Assembly: GCA_001443365.1 (NCBI GenBank)
Contig: LDXL01000004.1
Span: 86,001-150,000, forward strand
Direction of reading: 5' to 3'
Source: Thaumarchaeota archaeon CSP1-1
GTDB taxonomy: Archaea; Thermoproteota; Nitrososphaeria; Nitrososphaerales; Nitrosopumilaceae
Length of the DNA: 64,000 nt
A program made the translations under genes and the position numbers. Below, piece by piece: positions 33,952-42,352 of this stretch; positions within the stretch are counted from its first letter, which is position 1, and every line of letters starts with the position of its first letter. The notes under the pieces were generated by a model that was given only the letters and a program-made list of their open reading frames with translations, was not told the origin of the DNA and ran no database searches.

Positions 33952-34464
33952 TTATTCGATTTCTGCAATAACATCATTTTTTGCAACTGTACCGCCATCT
34001 TTAATTTTTATTTTTTTAACAACACCATCTTTGTGGGATTTTATGGAAACTTGCATCTTCATTGATTCTAGAACACAAATAACATCACCATTTTTTACTT
34101 CAGAGCCTTCAGATATTGAAATTTTAACAACTTTTCCTGGAATTTGACTATAGAGGTTTAATTGAGAATTACCAACCCCAGATTCTCCAGAGTTTTTGAA
34201 AACAATTTCATTTAGATTATTATGCATGTTTAACGTGATTGGTACACCATCAACTACAATTTTCATTTGAGAAGTTGTATTATCAAGATACTTTACTTTG
34301 TGATATTTTTGATCTAAAATAAATTCTATTCCTCTAGCAGACATGTTAAGAATTTTTAGATTTCTTTCATTGTCATTTATTTTAACTAAATATTCAGAAT
34401 TTCCTAATTGCTTAACAATTTCAGCATTAAACGGATCTTTGATGTCTGCTATTTTGTAATCCAT
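33952..34464 (-). CDS. Biotin carboxyl carrier protein of acetyl/propionyl-CoA carboxylase
   Basis: 170 residues. The C-terminal biotinyl domain (about 95-170) has the biotin site ESMKM with the lysine carrying the cofactor, preceded by VKNGDVICVL. The N-terminal part is a helical/beta linker like that of propionyl-CoA carboxylase. It carries CO2 between the two catalytic subunits encoded upstream. The ATG overlaps the end of the biotin carboxylase gene by one base. Confidence 0.92.
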   Translation of the reverse strand: MDYKIADIKDPFNAEIVKQLGNSEYLVKINDNERNLKILNMSARGIEFILDQKYHKVKYLDNTTSQMKIVVDGVPITLNMHNNLNEIVFKNSGESGVGNSQLNLYSQIPGKVVKISISEGSEVKNGDVICVLESMKMQVSIKSHKDGVVKKIKIKDGGTVAKNDVIAEIE

Positions 34465-35957
34465 TAAGATCTATCCAGTTTACTTTTCCAATACATGTTA
34501 GTTTCCTGTGATGATTTTACTCGACTATTATAACGAACAGAGTGAATTACAGCAGCAGCTATTGCTGCATCTTGTTTTTGAATTGTATCATTTTTGATAT
34601 CTTCTTTTAGTCTTTCAATAATGTTATATCGTTGAAGAAAATCTGTTGATAAGTTACCTTCCATGAATTCTTTTGACTTTAGTATTGTTTTGTATAGCGG
34701 TATAGAAGTTTCAACTCCTTCAATGTAAAAATCATTCAAGGCATTTAACAGCCGTACTCTAGCTTCTTCAAAGTTTTGACCCCATGCATTGAGCTTTGCC
34801 ATCAATGAATCATAAAATGGTGAGACTGTGCAACCAGAGTAAAGATATGTATCACAACGAACTCCAGGTCCAGACGGTATTATTACATCAGGTACTGGTC
34901 CGGTCGAAGGAGCAAAGTCCAAGAAGGTATCTTCTGCATTTATTCTACCTTCTATTGCACATCCATTTACTTTGAGATCTTTTTGTTTGAAAGGAATTTC
35001 TTCGCCATTTGCAATATCTATTTGTAGTTTTACCAAATCTAATCCAGAAACCAATTCAGTTACAGGATGCTCCACTTGAAGGCGTGCGTTAATTTCTATA
35101 AAATAAAATGATCCATCATCTACTCTTAGAAATTCTGCTGTACCAAGGTTAGTATAATCAACAGCTACTGCAGCTTTTACTGCAAGTTGACCAATCTCGT
35201 CTCTAATTTTTTGATCCACTACTGGAGATGGAGACATTTCAATTAATTTTTGATTTCTGCGCTGGATTGAACATTCGCGTTCAAAAATGTGAACTGCATT
35301 GCCATGCGTATCTCGTGCTAATTGAAATTCAATATGCCTTATTTTTTCAAGAAATTTTTCCACAAGTATGGCAGATTTTCCAAAGGCTGCCATCGATTCT
35401 CCAGTAACTGTTTCATAGGCTTCACGAAGCTCTTTGTCATTGTGAACTAATCTAATTCCTCTACCTCCTCCACCATATACTGATTTTAGTAAAACAGGAT
35501 AACCAATATCATTTGCAATAGAAAGTGCTTCATCTGCATCTTTGACCAAGTCAGGACTTCCAGGAACAGTTGGTACCTTTGCCTTTGCCATAACATCTTT
35601 ACATTTCATCTTGTCACCACAAAGTTCCATTGAAGCTCCAGAAGGGCCTAGAAAGTTAATCTTATTTTTTTCACATAAATTTACAAAGTCAGAATTTTCA
35701 GAAAGAAAACCATAACCAGGATGAACGGCATCAGCACCTGATGATAATATTACATCAAGTATTTTTTCTTGATTAAGGTAACTTTTTGCAGGAGCTGCCT
35801 CACCAATATGATAAGATTCTGTAGCCTGTTTTACATGGAGTGAATTGTAATCTTCATCAGAATAGACTGCAACTGTTTTAATACCAAGTGTTTTACACGT
35901 TTTGATAACTCGTAAAGCAATTTCGCCCCTATTTGCGATGAGAACTTTTTCTATCAT
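34464..35957 (-). CDS. accC: Biotin carboxylase subunit of acetyl/propionyl-CoA carboxylase
   Basis: 497 residues, an ATP-grasp enzyme. Signs are the start EKVLIANRGEIALRVI, DAVHPGYGFLSEN, the Gly-rich ATP loop KSVYGGGGRGIRLV, FIEINARLQVEHPVTE and a C-terminal domain of usual length. It carboxylates biotin using bicarbonate. In ammonia-oxidising archaea this enzyme carries out both acetyl-CoA and propionyl-CoA carboxylation of the 3-hydroxypropionate/4-hydroxybutyrate cycle. It is seven bases downstream of the carboxyltransferase gene. Confidence 0.94.
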   Translation of the reverse strand: MIEKVLIANRGEIALRVIKTCKTLGIKTVAVYSDEDYNSLHVKQATESYHIGEAAPAKSYLNQEKILDVILSSGADAVHPGYGFLSENSDFVNLCEKNKINFLGPSGASMELCGDKMKCKDVMAKAKVPTVPGSPDLVKDADEALSIANDIGYPVLLKSVYGGGGRGIRLVHNDKELREAYETVTGESMAAFGKSAILVEKFLEKIRHIEFQLARDTHGNAVHIFERECSIQRRNQKLIEMSPSPVVDQKIRDEIGQLAVKAAVAVDYTNLGTAEFLRVDDGSFYFIEINARLQVEHPVTELVSGLDLVKLQIDIANGEEIPFKQKDLKVNGCAIEGRINAEDTFLDFAPSTGPVPDVIIPSGPGVRCDTYLYSGCTVSPFYDSLMAKLNAWGQNFEEARVRLLNALNDFYIEGVETSIPLYKTILKSKEFMEGNLSTDFLQRYNIIERLKEDIKNDTIQKQDAAIAAAVIHSVRYNSRVKSSQETNMYWKSKLDRS

Positions 35958-35964
35958 AATTTTC

Positions 35965-37512
35965 TCATAGATTGATATTTCCGTGTTTGCGAGGTAGTTG
36001 TTTTTCTCTTTTGTTCAAAAGCATCTCTAATCCTTTAATTAACATTGGTCTTGTTTCGGCAGGATCAATTACAGCATCTACTGTTCCATGAGAAGCGGCT
36101 ACATAGGGATTAGAGAATTTTTCAGTAAATTCATCGACTAATTGTTTCTTTAAAGATTCAGGATCTTTTGCCTGTGCCAAATCTTTTCTATTCATAATTT
36201 TGACGGCTGCTTCTGAACCCATTACTGCAATTTGTGCAGTAGGCCATGCGTAATTAATATCGGTTCTTAGATTTTTGCTTCCCATTGCAATATAGGCTCC
36301 ACCATATGCTTTACCGATAACCAAAGTAATTTTTGGGACTGTCGCTTCACAAAAAGCGTACAAAAGTTTGCTTCCATGTCTAATGATACCATTGTGCTCC
36401 TGATTTGTACCTGGCATGTATCCTGGAGTATCTACTAGAGTAATGATTGGGATATTATAACAATCACAAAATCTAATGAATCTTGAAGCTTTATTTGAAG
36501 AGTCAATGTCAAGTGCACCAGCTAATGAAATTGGTTGGTTTGCGACAATTCCGACTGTTCTACCATTTAATCTTCCATATCCTACGACTATATTTGGTGC
36601 AAATAACTCGTGAATTTCAAAGAATGTATTATTATCTAAAATTGAATGAATGATTTCTTTCATATCATAAGGTTGGAGGGAATTCTCAGGGATTACATTT
36701 ATCAAATTATGATCTAGTCTATTTGGATCATCATCGGTTTGAATTACAGGAGGCTCTTGTGTGTTATTTTGTGGAAGGTAGGATAGAAGATTTTTAATAT
36801 AGTCCATGCAATCGTATTCATTTTTTGCTACAAAATGAGAAACACCGCTTTTTGTTGCATGAGTCATTGCACCACCTAATTCATCAGTTGAGACTTCCTC
36901 AGCAAGAACAGTTTTTACTACATCTGGTCCTGTTACAAACATTGAAGCTGCTTTATCAACCATAATTACAAAATCAGTCATTGCTGGGGAGTATACTGCG
37001 CCACCTGCAGATGGTCCCATACTTGCAGTAATTTGTGGAACGACTCCAGATGCTAGTTCATTGTGATAAAAAATGTCTGCAAAACCATCTAAGCTTAAAA
37101 TACCTTCTTGAATTCTTGCACCACCTGAATCAGCAATTCCAATGATAGGACAACCAACGCGTAAAGCATGATCCATTAGTTTAGTAATTTTTTTTGCGCC
37201 CATTTGACTAAGCGTTCCACCAAGAACGGTAAAATCGTACGCAAAAACAAAGACTTGTCTTCCGTTTATCTTACCATAACCAGTAATAATTGCATCACCA
37301 AAAAATTTCTTTTTTTGCATTTCATATTCATGATAATGATGCGTTGTAAGTTTGTCTAGTTCTACAAAACTGCCTTCATCTAATAAAAGATCAATTCTTT
37401 CTCTTCCAGTTAGTTTTCCTTTCTCATGCTGAGCTAATATTTTGTCTTGTCCACCTGCTTGTTCTGCTATCTTATTTTTTTTTAAAAACTCTTCAATTTT
37501 ATCAGAATGCAT
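35965..37512 (-). CDS. Carboxyltransferase subunit of acetyl/propionyl-CoA carboxylase
   Basis: 515 residues, the full-length PccB-type carboxyltransferase with both crotonase-like halves. Visible are KLTGRERIDLLLDEGSFVE, GGTLSQMGAKKI, SGGARIQEG, the oxyanion loops MGPSAGGAVYSPAMTD and GKAYGGAYIAMGSK, and DTPGYMPGTNQE. It transfers CO2 from biotin to acetyl- or propionyl-CoA. It is the first gene of the three-gene carboxylase operon; a 146-base gap to the divergent oxidoreductase gene holds the promoters. Confidence 0.94.
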   Translation of the reverse strand: MHSDKIEEFLKKNKIAEQAGGQDKILAQHEKGKLTGRERIDLLLDEGSFVELDKLTTHHYHEYEMQKKKFFGDAIITGYGKINGRQVFVFAYDFTVLGGTLSQMGAKKITKLMDHALRVGCPIIGIADSGGARIQEGILSLDGFADIFYHNELASGVVPQITASMGPSAGGAVYSPAMTDFVIMVDKAASMFVTGPDVVKTVLAEEVSTDELGGAMTHATKSGVSHFVAKNEYDCMDYIKNLLSYLPQNNTQEPPVIQTDDDPNRLDHNLINVIPENSLQPYDMKEIIHSILDNNTFFEIHELFAPNIVVGYGRLNGRTVGIVANQPISLAGALDIDSSNKASRFIRFCDCYNIPIITLVDTPGYMPGTNQEHNGIIRHGSKLLYAFCEATVPKITLVIGKAYGGAYIAMGSKNLRTDINYAWPTAQIAVMGSEAAVKIMNRKDLAQAKDPESLKKQLVDEFTEKFSNPYVAASHGTVDAVIDPAETRPMLIKGLEMLLNKREKQLPRKHGNINL

Positions 37513-37658
37513 GCCCAGCGATCTGAAACATGCTTTTACATATATTAAGTTTAGATTTTATACTCGAAGTTAGATTCTTCTTCCTTTTACGGTTCTAATT
37601 TTTTGGAATTTGAACGTAACAGAAATACATTTATCCAAAGTTGCGAAAAAATACTTGG

Positions 37659-38504
37659 ATGGTTCTAGACAATAAAGGAATAGTTACTTACACCCAATTT
37701 CTTAGAGAAGATCTTGTCATCCTCCGATTTGTTCCAGAGAATGGTATTATGCCAGAGTATAGGACAGGTCAATTTCTGACCATTGGTGTACCAATACCTA
37801 CTGAAAATTTTAAGACTGTTCGCAGAGCATATTCAATTGCTTCGCATCCTGAAAACAGAAAGTATTTTGAATTTGTAATTAGATGGGTTCGAAAGCCTTT
37901 ACCTGGTCGTGTTACAACCCAGTTATTCTATGCAAGTGAAGGAGATCAGATATTTTGGGGAAATCCAACAGGAAATGCTTTAGCAATAAGTAATACATTA
38001 TCTAATGGCCAACCAGATAAACGAAGAATAATTTGTGTTGGAGGCGGTACTGGGATTGCTCCCTTTGTTGCTTATGCTCAACATCTACATGCTATAGGTG
38101 ATAAAAGAGAGATCATAATTCTTCATGGTGCAAGTTATGTAGATGAGTTAAGTTACAAAGGACTTTTCACCAAACTAGACGATGAAAGTATTGATAGAGG
38201 AAAAGATAAGTGGAATTTCAAATATAGAGCTGCTATCAGTAGGCCAAAAGAATGGTTTAACAGATCTTGGAAAGGTCAAACAGGAAGAGTCGAGGCATTC
38301 TTTAAATCAAAATCTGGTGGATTATCCCCAATAGAAGAACTAGTTGGAGAAGAACTTACCAAAGATAACACAATTATCTACATTTGCGGATATCAAGGAA
38401 CAATTGATGGAGTAATGGATTTTGTGAAACCAAAAGGCTTTGTCACAGAGCATGATAAACGTGAAGATGGAAGCTTTGAAGTAAAGTACGAATCATACGG
38501 TTAA
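37659..38504 (+). CDS. Ferredoxin-NADP reductase family FAD/NAD oxidoreductase (copy 1)
   Basis: About 281 residues. The FAD domain has RRAYSIASHPENRKYFEFVI (RxYS motif) and the NAD(P) domain begins IICVGGGTGIAPFVAYAQHL, with a C-terminal ICGYQGTIDGVMDF containing the CG motif and an end Gly-Ser-Phe-Glu segment. It probably moves electrons between NAD(P)H and ferredoxin. I begin at ATG 37659 by comparison with the paralogue at 52225-53070, which is about 70% similar along its length by eye. A TTG at 37641 is also in frame. Confidence 0.85.
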   Translation: MVLDNKGIVTYTQFLREDLVILRFVPENGIMPEYRTGQFLTIGVPIPTENFKTVRRAYSIASHPENRKYFEFVIRWVRKPLPGRVTTQLFYASEGDQIFWGNPTGNALAISNTLSNGQPDKRRIICVGGGTGIAPFVAYAQHLHAIGDKREIIILHGASYVDELSYKGLFTKLDDESIDRGKDKWNFKYRAAISRPKEWFNRSWKGQTGRVEAFFKSKSGGLSPIEELVGEELTKDNTIIYICGYQGTIDGVMDFVKPKGFVTEHDKREDGSFEVKYESYG

Positions 38505-38555
38505 TCATTTTTTAAAGAAATAAAATAATTTGCTTGCAGTTTCTAAAGTTATAGG

Positions 38556-39827
38556 TTATTTTTGGTCTGATGCTTTTTTTGGATTATTCACAGGTACAGA
38601 AACAATCTTTTCCACTACAGCCTTTGTTAACTCTTCAATAATTTTGATTTTTTTCTCATCAGTTTCTCCTAACATTTGCAAGGCTTTCTCTAATTCTTTT
38701 TTTCTTAACGAGTCTACGGTGACAGCTACATCTTTAACTAAAGGTTCTGCGTGAAGTCGTTTCATTGTTGCTTCGATAATTGGAACTTCTTTACTAATCA
38801 TTTCTTCTACAGCAGGAACTTTACCCTTTCTAGCTTGCACATCTTCTTCATACATCTCAGAAACTTGATCTCTAAACATCAATTTCATTCCAGGAAATGT
38901 AGAAACTTTCTCATCAACTGCTCTGGGATCTGATATATCTAATATCATTGTACCTTTCTTTTTATTTTGCATAGCCATTTTTAATTTATCATAATTAATC
39001 AAGAAATAATCTGCAGTAGTTGCAACAAAGACTATGTCAAACTTATCAAATCCTGATAAAACATCTTCAAATTGTACTGGTTTGCCACCGAGTATTTTAG
39101 AAAAACCAGTGGCTCGTTCAATAGTCATACTGGTAACATCAAATGTAATATTTTTTTTATTAAGAGATGTAGCAACCATTGCTGCCGTCTCACCTGTGCC
39201 TATAAGTAGGACATGTTTTCCAGATATTCCTGTTTTTTCTTCTACGGTTTTGATAGCGATATCACCAAGGGATATTGTTCCTTTACTAATTCCAGTAGAA
39301 TCCCTAATCCGAGATGCAATTCGTATAGAACTATCAAACAATTTATCCAATACTTTACCAGCTGTTTTAGCTTGTTTAGCATTTGAAATTGATTCTTTTA
39401 TTTCATCAAGGATCTCTTCTCGTCCTACAACTATTGAGTCTAAACCAGTAGCCAGTCTTAAAAGATGAAGGTAAACATCAACGTTCCTATACACTTCAAG
39501 AGTTTGGTCAAAGTGATCCAAGTCATATGCATCTAGTTCTGTTAGTGATTCCCATGTTTTTTTGATTCGATTTATAGTAAGATTTTTTCCTTCACTTCTT
39601 CTTGCATCTGGTACGTCTCCTTTTTCAAGATTAATCACCATAATAACTTCAACCCTGAAAGCATTCTGAATTATTACACACTCTGAAACATCAGAAATTT
39701 TTGTGAAAGTTTCACATGCAGTTGTGAGATCTTTGAATGAAAAGCTTCCTATCTTATGAATAGGAATATTTTTGAAAGTAATTCTTGCATTAATGATATC
39801 AAAATTATTTTCACCCATTCGTATCAC
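38556..39827 (-). CDS. hemA: Glutamyl-tRNA reductase with a non-canonical active-site motif
   Basis: 423 residues. Family signs are LLRLATGLDSIVVGREEIL, GKVLDKLFDSSIRIASRIR, the NADPH fold HVLLIGTGETAAMVATSL, and the C-terminal dimerisation helices. The enzyme makes glutamate semialdehyde, the first step of tetrapyrrole synthesis. The usual catalytic motif TCNR-x-E is replaced by NAFRVE (residues 55-60), so Ala occupies the position of the catalytic Cys; C50 is nearby. It is preceded by an AT-hook protein gene and may start at either Met1 or Met4. Confidence 0.85.
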   Translation of the reverse strand: MIRMGENNFDIINARITFKNIPIHKIGSFSFKDLTTACETFTKISDVSECVIIQNAFRVEVIMVINLEKGDVPDARRSEGKNLTINRIKKTWESLTELDAYDLDHFDQTLEVYRNVDVYLHLLRLATGLDSIVVGREEILDEIKESISNAKQAKTAGKVLDKLFDSSIRIASRIRDSTGISKGTISLGDIAIKTVEEKTGISGKHVLLIGTGETAAMVATSLNKKNITFDVTSMTIERATGFSKILGGKPVQFEDVLSGFDKFDIVFVATTADYFLINYDKLKMAMQNKKKGTMILDISDPRAVDEKVSTFPGMKLMFRDQVSEMYEEDVQARKGKVPAVEEMISKEVPIIEATMKRLHAEPLVKDVAVTVDSLRKKELEKALQMLGETDEKKIKIIEELTKAVVEKIVSVPVNNPKKASDQK

Positions 39828-39830
39828 TAT

Positions 39831-40541
39831 TCATTCCCGAAGTTTGGCTCTTCCACCTTTTGCTGTACGAAAAACATTCATTCCTATATTATAATTCTCA
39901 TATAGATAATCAAGAGTTTTTAGATCTTCTTCTGCTTGATTAATTTCTTGAGCACTTGCATTTGGATCACTTCGTAAGCGTACAAGTCTTTGTTGTATTT
40001 CTTCTTTCTGAGTTTTAATTCCAATTTCGTAGTTTGAAGTTCCATCATATTCTGGACTGAGTATATGTTCTGGCTTGTATGGGGGAATTTGATCTGTTGG
40101 AATCTCTACTAATCTTGAAATTTCTTGTTCTTCATCTTGTGAAAGTATGGTTCTTTTGGGAGCTCGACCAAGTTTATCTAGCCAAAATTCTGGTTCTCCC
40201 ATCTCTCTTCTAAAAATTTGTTCTGCTCCACGGTTATGAGTAAACGAATTACCTGGATCTGCAACTACTACTTGTGCAGCTGCTGCTTCATATTCTTTTT
40301 CTGCTTCTGCTTCTGCTGCTAACCTTGCTGCTGCTAATCTAGCAGCTGCTGCTTTTGCTTGAGCTTCTGCAATAGCTGCTACTTCTGCTGCAGTTAATAC
40401 ACTTTCTGATGCTTCAACTTTTGATTTTTCTTTAGGAGTTTCTATTGTTTGAGTTTCTGCCTTTGGTTTACTCTTAGTACCCTTTGGTCTTCCACGTTTC
40501 TTTTTCGGTTCGTCTCCAACACTACCCTCAGACATTATCAT
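39831..40541 (-). CDS. AT-hook, Ala/Glu-rich protein of unknown function
   Basis: 236 residues. The N-terminus has KKKRGRPKGTKSKPK, an AT-hook-like minor-groove motif. Residues about 45-92 are a long Ala/Glu-rich helix or coiled coil with repeats of RLAAARLAAEAEAEKEYEAA. The C-terminal 120 residues form a polar, conserved-looking domain with GEPEFWLDKLGRAPKR and a final KGGRAKL. It is three bases from hemA on the same strand, so the two are likely co-transcribed. Function is unknown; DNA binding is inferred from the AT-hook alone. Confidence 0.65.
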   Translation of the reverse strand: MIMSEGSVGDEPKKKRGRPKGTKSKPKAETQTIETPKEKSKVEASESVLTAAEVAAIAEAQAKAAAARLAAARLAAEAEAEKEYEAAAAQVVVADPGNSFTHNRGAEQIFRREMGEPEFWLDKLGRAPKRTILSQDEEQEISRLVEIPTDQIPPYKPEHILSPEYDGTSNYEIGIKTQKEEIQQRLVRLRSDPNASAQEINQAEEDLKTLDYLYENYNIGMNVFRTAKGGRAKLRE

Positions 40542-40626
40542 TACCTAAATCATGTTAAATTTTAAGGTTTTAGCATATTTTTTGGGAATGATTGCGATCT
40601 AGAGTATTAGTTATTTTTTGAAAATA

Positions 40627-40746
40627 TTATACTGTTCTTTCTATTTCTCGTGCAGGATGATTTGTGATATCTTTGTGTATGAGAGCATGGGATTCTTGTT
40701 TAAATGTTAAATCACATCTGTAACATTTCCATCCTAATGCACTCAT
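40627..40746 (-). CDS. C2H2 zinc-finger microprotein
   Basis: 39 residues beginning MSALGWKCYRCDLTFKQESH and continuing ALIHKDITNH. One finger is formed by C8, C11 and histidines at 20, 24 and 30 (C-X2-C-X8-H-X3-H core, with a further His). The ATG at 40746 is about 25 bases after a TATA-like GTTATATGC on the minus strand, fitting a leaderless mRNA. The rest of this 324-base gap (40542-40865) holds only promoters. Probably a small regulator or adaptor; function unknown. Confidence 0.65.
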   Translation of the reverse strand: MSALGWKCYRCDLTFKQESHALIHKDITNHPAREIERTV

Positions 40747-40865
40747 GATCTAAATATACAAAATTTGCATATAACATTCACGTAGAAATGATCAGTATGA
40801 TCTAAATACTAAAAAAAGAAATGATTTACAATTGAAACTGTCGTCAAAGACTACCGTTTTTGGCC

Positions 40866-41189
40866 TTAAGTTTCAATTTTAAGATTTAACAGAGGAAATT
40901 TCTTTTTTACAGAAATCTGATAAGAAGCAAAAGGATCTTCAGTCTCATTACATTTTTTACAGATACATAATTGAGAAACTTCCTCAAGATTACAATCTTC
41001 ATTATATTCACATTGGGAACATCCAGCGGATGCCCCACAAACAATACATTTGAGTTCTTTTATCTCAGCGCATTTTTCATGTTTAACTCCTAATCCTTGA
41101 GCCCAAAGTCCAATCTCATTGGCTTCAATTTTCTTGTTGCATACAATGCATGTTCCTGGAAATTTCATTGAGATTTTACGCCAGCTCAT
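40866..41189 (-). CDS. Cysteine-rich zinc-binding protein in the rfcL operon
   Basis: 107 residues with at least ten cysteines in CxxC-like pairs: CIVCNKK, CIVCGAS with CSQCEYNEDC, and CICKKCNE. The first module (FPGTCIVCNKKIEANEIGLW) resembles a small zinc ribbon. It is translated after the RFC large subunit with a four-base overlap, which suggests a role tied to replication or repair. No named family is recognised. Confidence 0.65.
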   Translation of the reverse strand: MSWRKISMKFPGTCIVCNKKIEANEIGLWAQGLGVKHEKCAEIKELKCIVCGASAGCSQCEYNEDCNLEEVSQLCICKKCNETEDPFASYQISVKKKFPLLNLKIET

Positions 41190-42346
41190 GCTAACTTTTC
41201 TATCTCCTTTTCTATAATATCGCTGAAGTTTTCTTCCAAGTCCAAATTCATTTTTTTATTCTTTATACAAAATAGCATGTAGGGAAAATAAAGAGTACCA
41301 AAAGTACTTCTTGATATATGCATGTTTTTAGCAAGAATTGTAGCCAATTCCTTGATACTTTTACCATCCCAACGAAGTCGATTGAGAAGAGGCCATGATA
41401 AATTATATTGTGAATATCTCACTGAGGAATCTTTCTGATACAACCCAATCAAGATTTCATCAAGATATCGTAATAACCTCCATTGTTGCGTTCTCATAAT
41501 CTTACCAAACAACATATCTGCTTGAGAGAGGACTTGTAACATCTTATCCAGCTCACTTTTTGAAATGCTGCTTGTAATAACACTTGAATAAAAAGCGTTA
41601 ATTTTTTCACGAGGGTCAATACGAAGTGAATAAAGAACGCTTCGAGCTTCATCAATTGAATTTGCCTTGAAAAATGCATTGACGCCAGATTCAACATCCA
41701 AACTTTCAAAAGACTTTCCAGTGGCAGGCTCAAATCCTGTTACAATAGCTTGTGCTGAGTTTATCATTGATCTTAGATCACCTCTAGATTCACTGATGAT
41801 TTTAATTAAAGAGCCGGGGCTGAGTTTTGCATTTTCTTTTTTTAGAATTTTTTTTAGAAACAATTGTACTAGTCTAGGAGGTAAAGGACGTAGATGAATT
41901 GTCTTAACTACTTTTTTGATACTTTTCATTTTAGTAGAAAGATCAGAGTTTGCAGCTAAAATTATTGGAACTGTAGGCTCTTTTAGAATTTTAATAAGGG
42001 CCTCAGCTCCTCCGTAATCTGATCTTCCATAAATTCCGTCTACCTCATCTACAAAAATCATTGGACTGCCAAGTATGCTGGCATTACCAAGAATTGGACT
42101 AAGAATTTCTTCAATACGATTTTTATTTCTAACGTCACTTGCGTTAAGACTAATCATATCATAACCAAACTGCTTTGCAGCAAGATTTGCAAGTGTAGTT
42201 TTTCCTATTCCAGGTGGTCCGACAAGTAATAATGGTTTAGTACCTTTTTTCCATTTTCCAAACCATTCCACAAATGAGGCGCGTGCATCCTCATTTCCCA
42301 TCATATCAATTATGCTTTGAGGTCTATATTTTTCTGACCACATCAA
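41186..42346 (-). CDS. rfcL: Replication factor C large subunit
   Basis: 386 residues. The AAA+ core shows MWSEKYRPQSIIDMMGNE, Walker A GPPGIGKTTLANLAAK, Walker B MIFVDEVDGIYG, sensor 1 ILAANSD, and the clamp-loader C-terminal helices. It loads the sliding clamp together with the small subunit. The protein is shorter than many RFC large subunits (about 400-480), mainly at the C-terminus, where no PIP-box is obvious. It sits between two uncharacterised genes with gaps of six bases and an overlap of four. Confidence 0.92.
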   Translation of the reverse strand: MMWSEKYRPQSIIDMMGNEDARASFVEWFGKWKKGTKPLLLVGPPGIGKTTLANLAAKQFGYDMISLNASDVRNKNRIEEILSPILGNASILGSPMIFVDEVDGIYGRSDYGGAEALIKILKEPTVPIILAANSDLSTKMKSIKKVVKTIHLRPLPPRLVQLFLKKILKKENAKLSPGSLIKIISESRGDLRSMINSAQAIVTGFEPATGKSFESLDVESGVNAFFKANSIDEARSVLYSLRIDPREKINAFYSSVITSSISKSELDKMLQVLSQADMLFGKIMRTQQWRLLRYLDEILIGLYQKDSSVRYSQYNLSWPLLNRLRWDGKSIKELATILAKNMHISRSTFGTLYFPYMLFCIKNKKMNLDLEENFSDIIEKEIEKLA

Positions 42347-42352
42347 GATACA

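Noticed and set aside
40290-40410. Short tandem repeat or CRISPR-like array
   Set aside because: The repeated GCTGCT pattern is the coding sequence of an Ala-rich helix, with no regular spacers.
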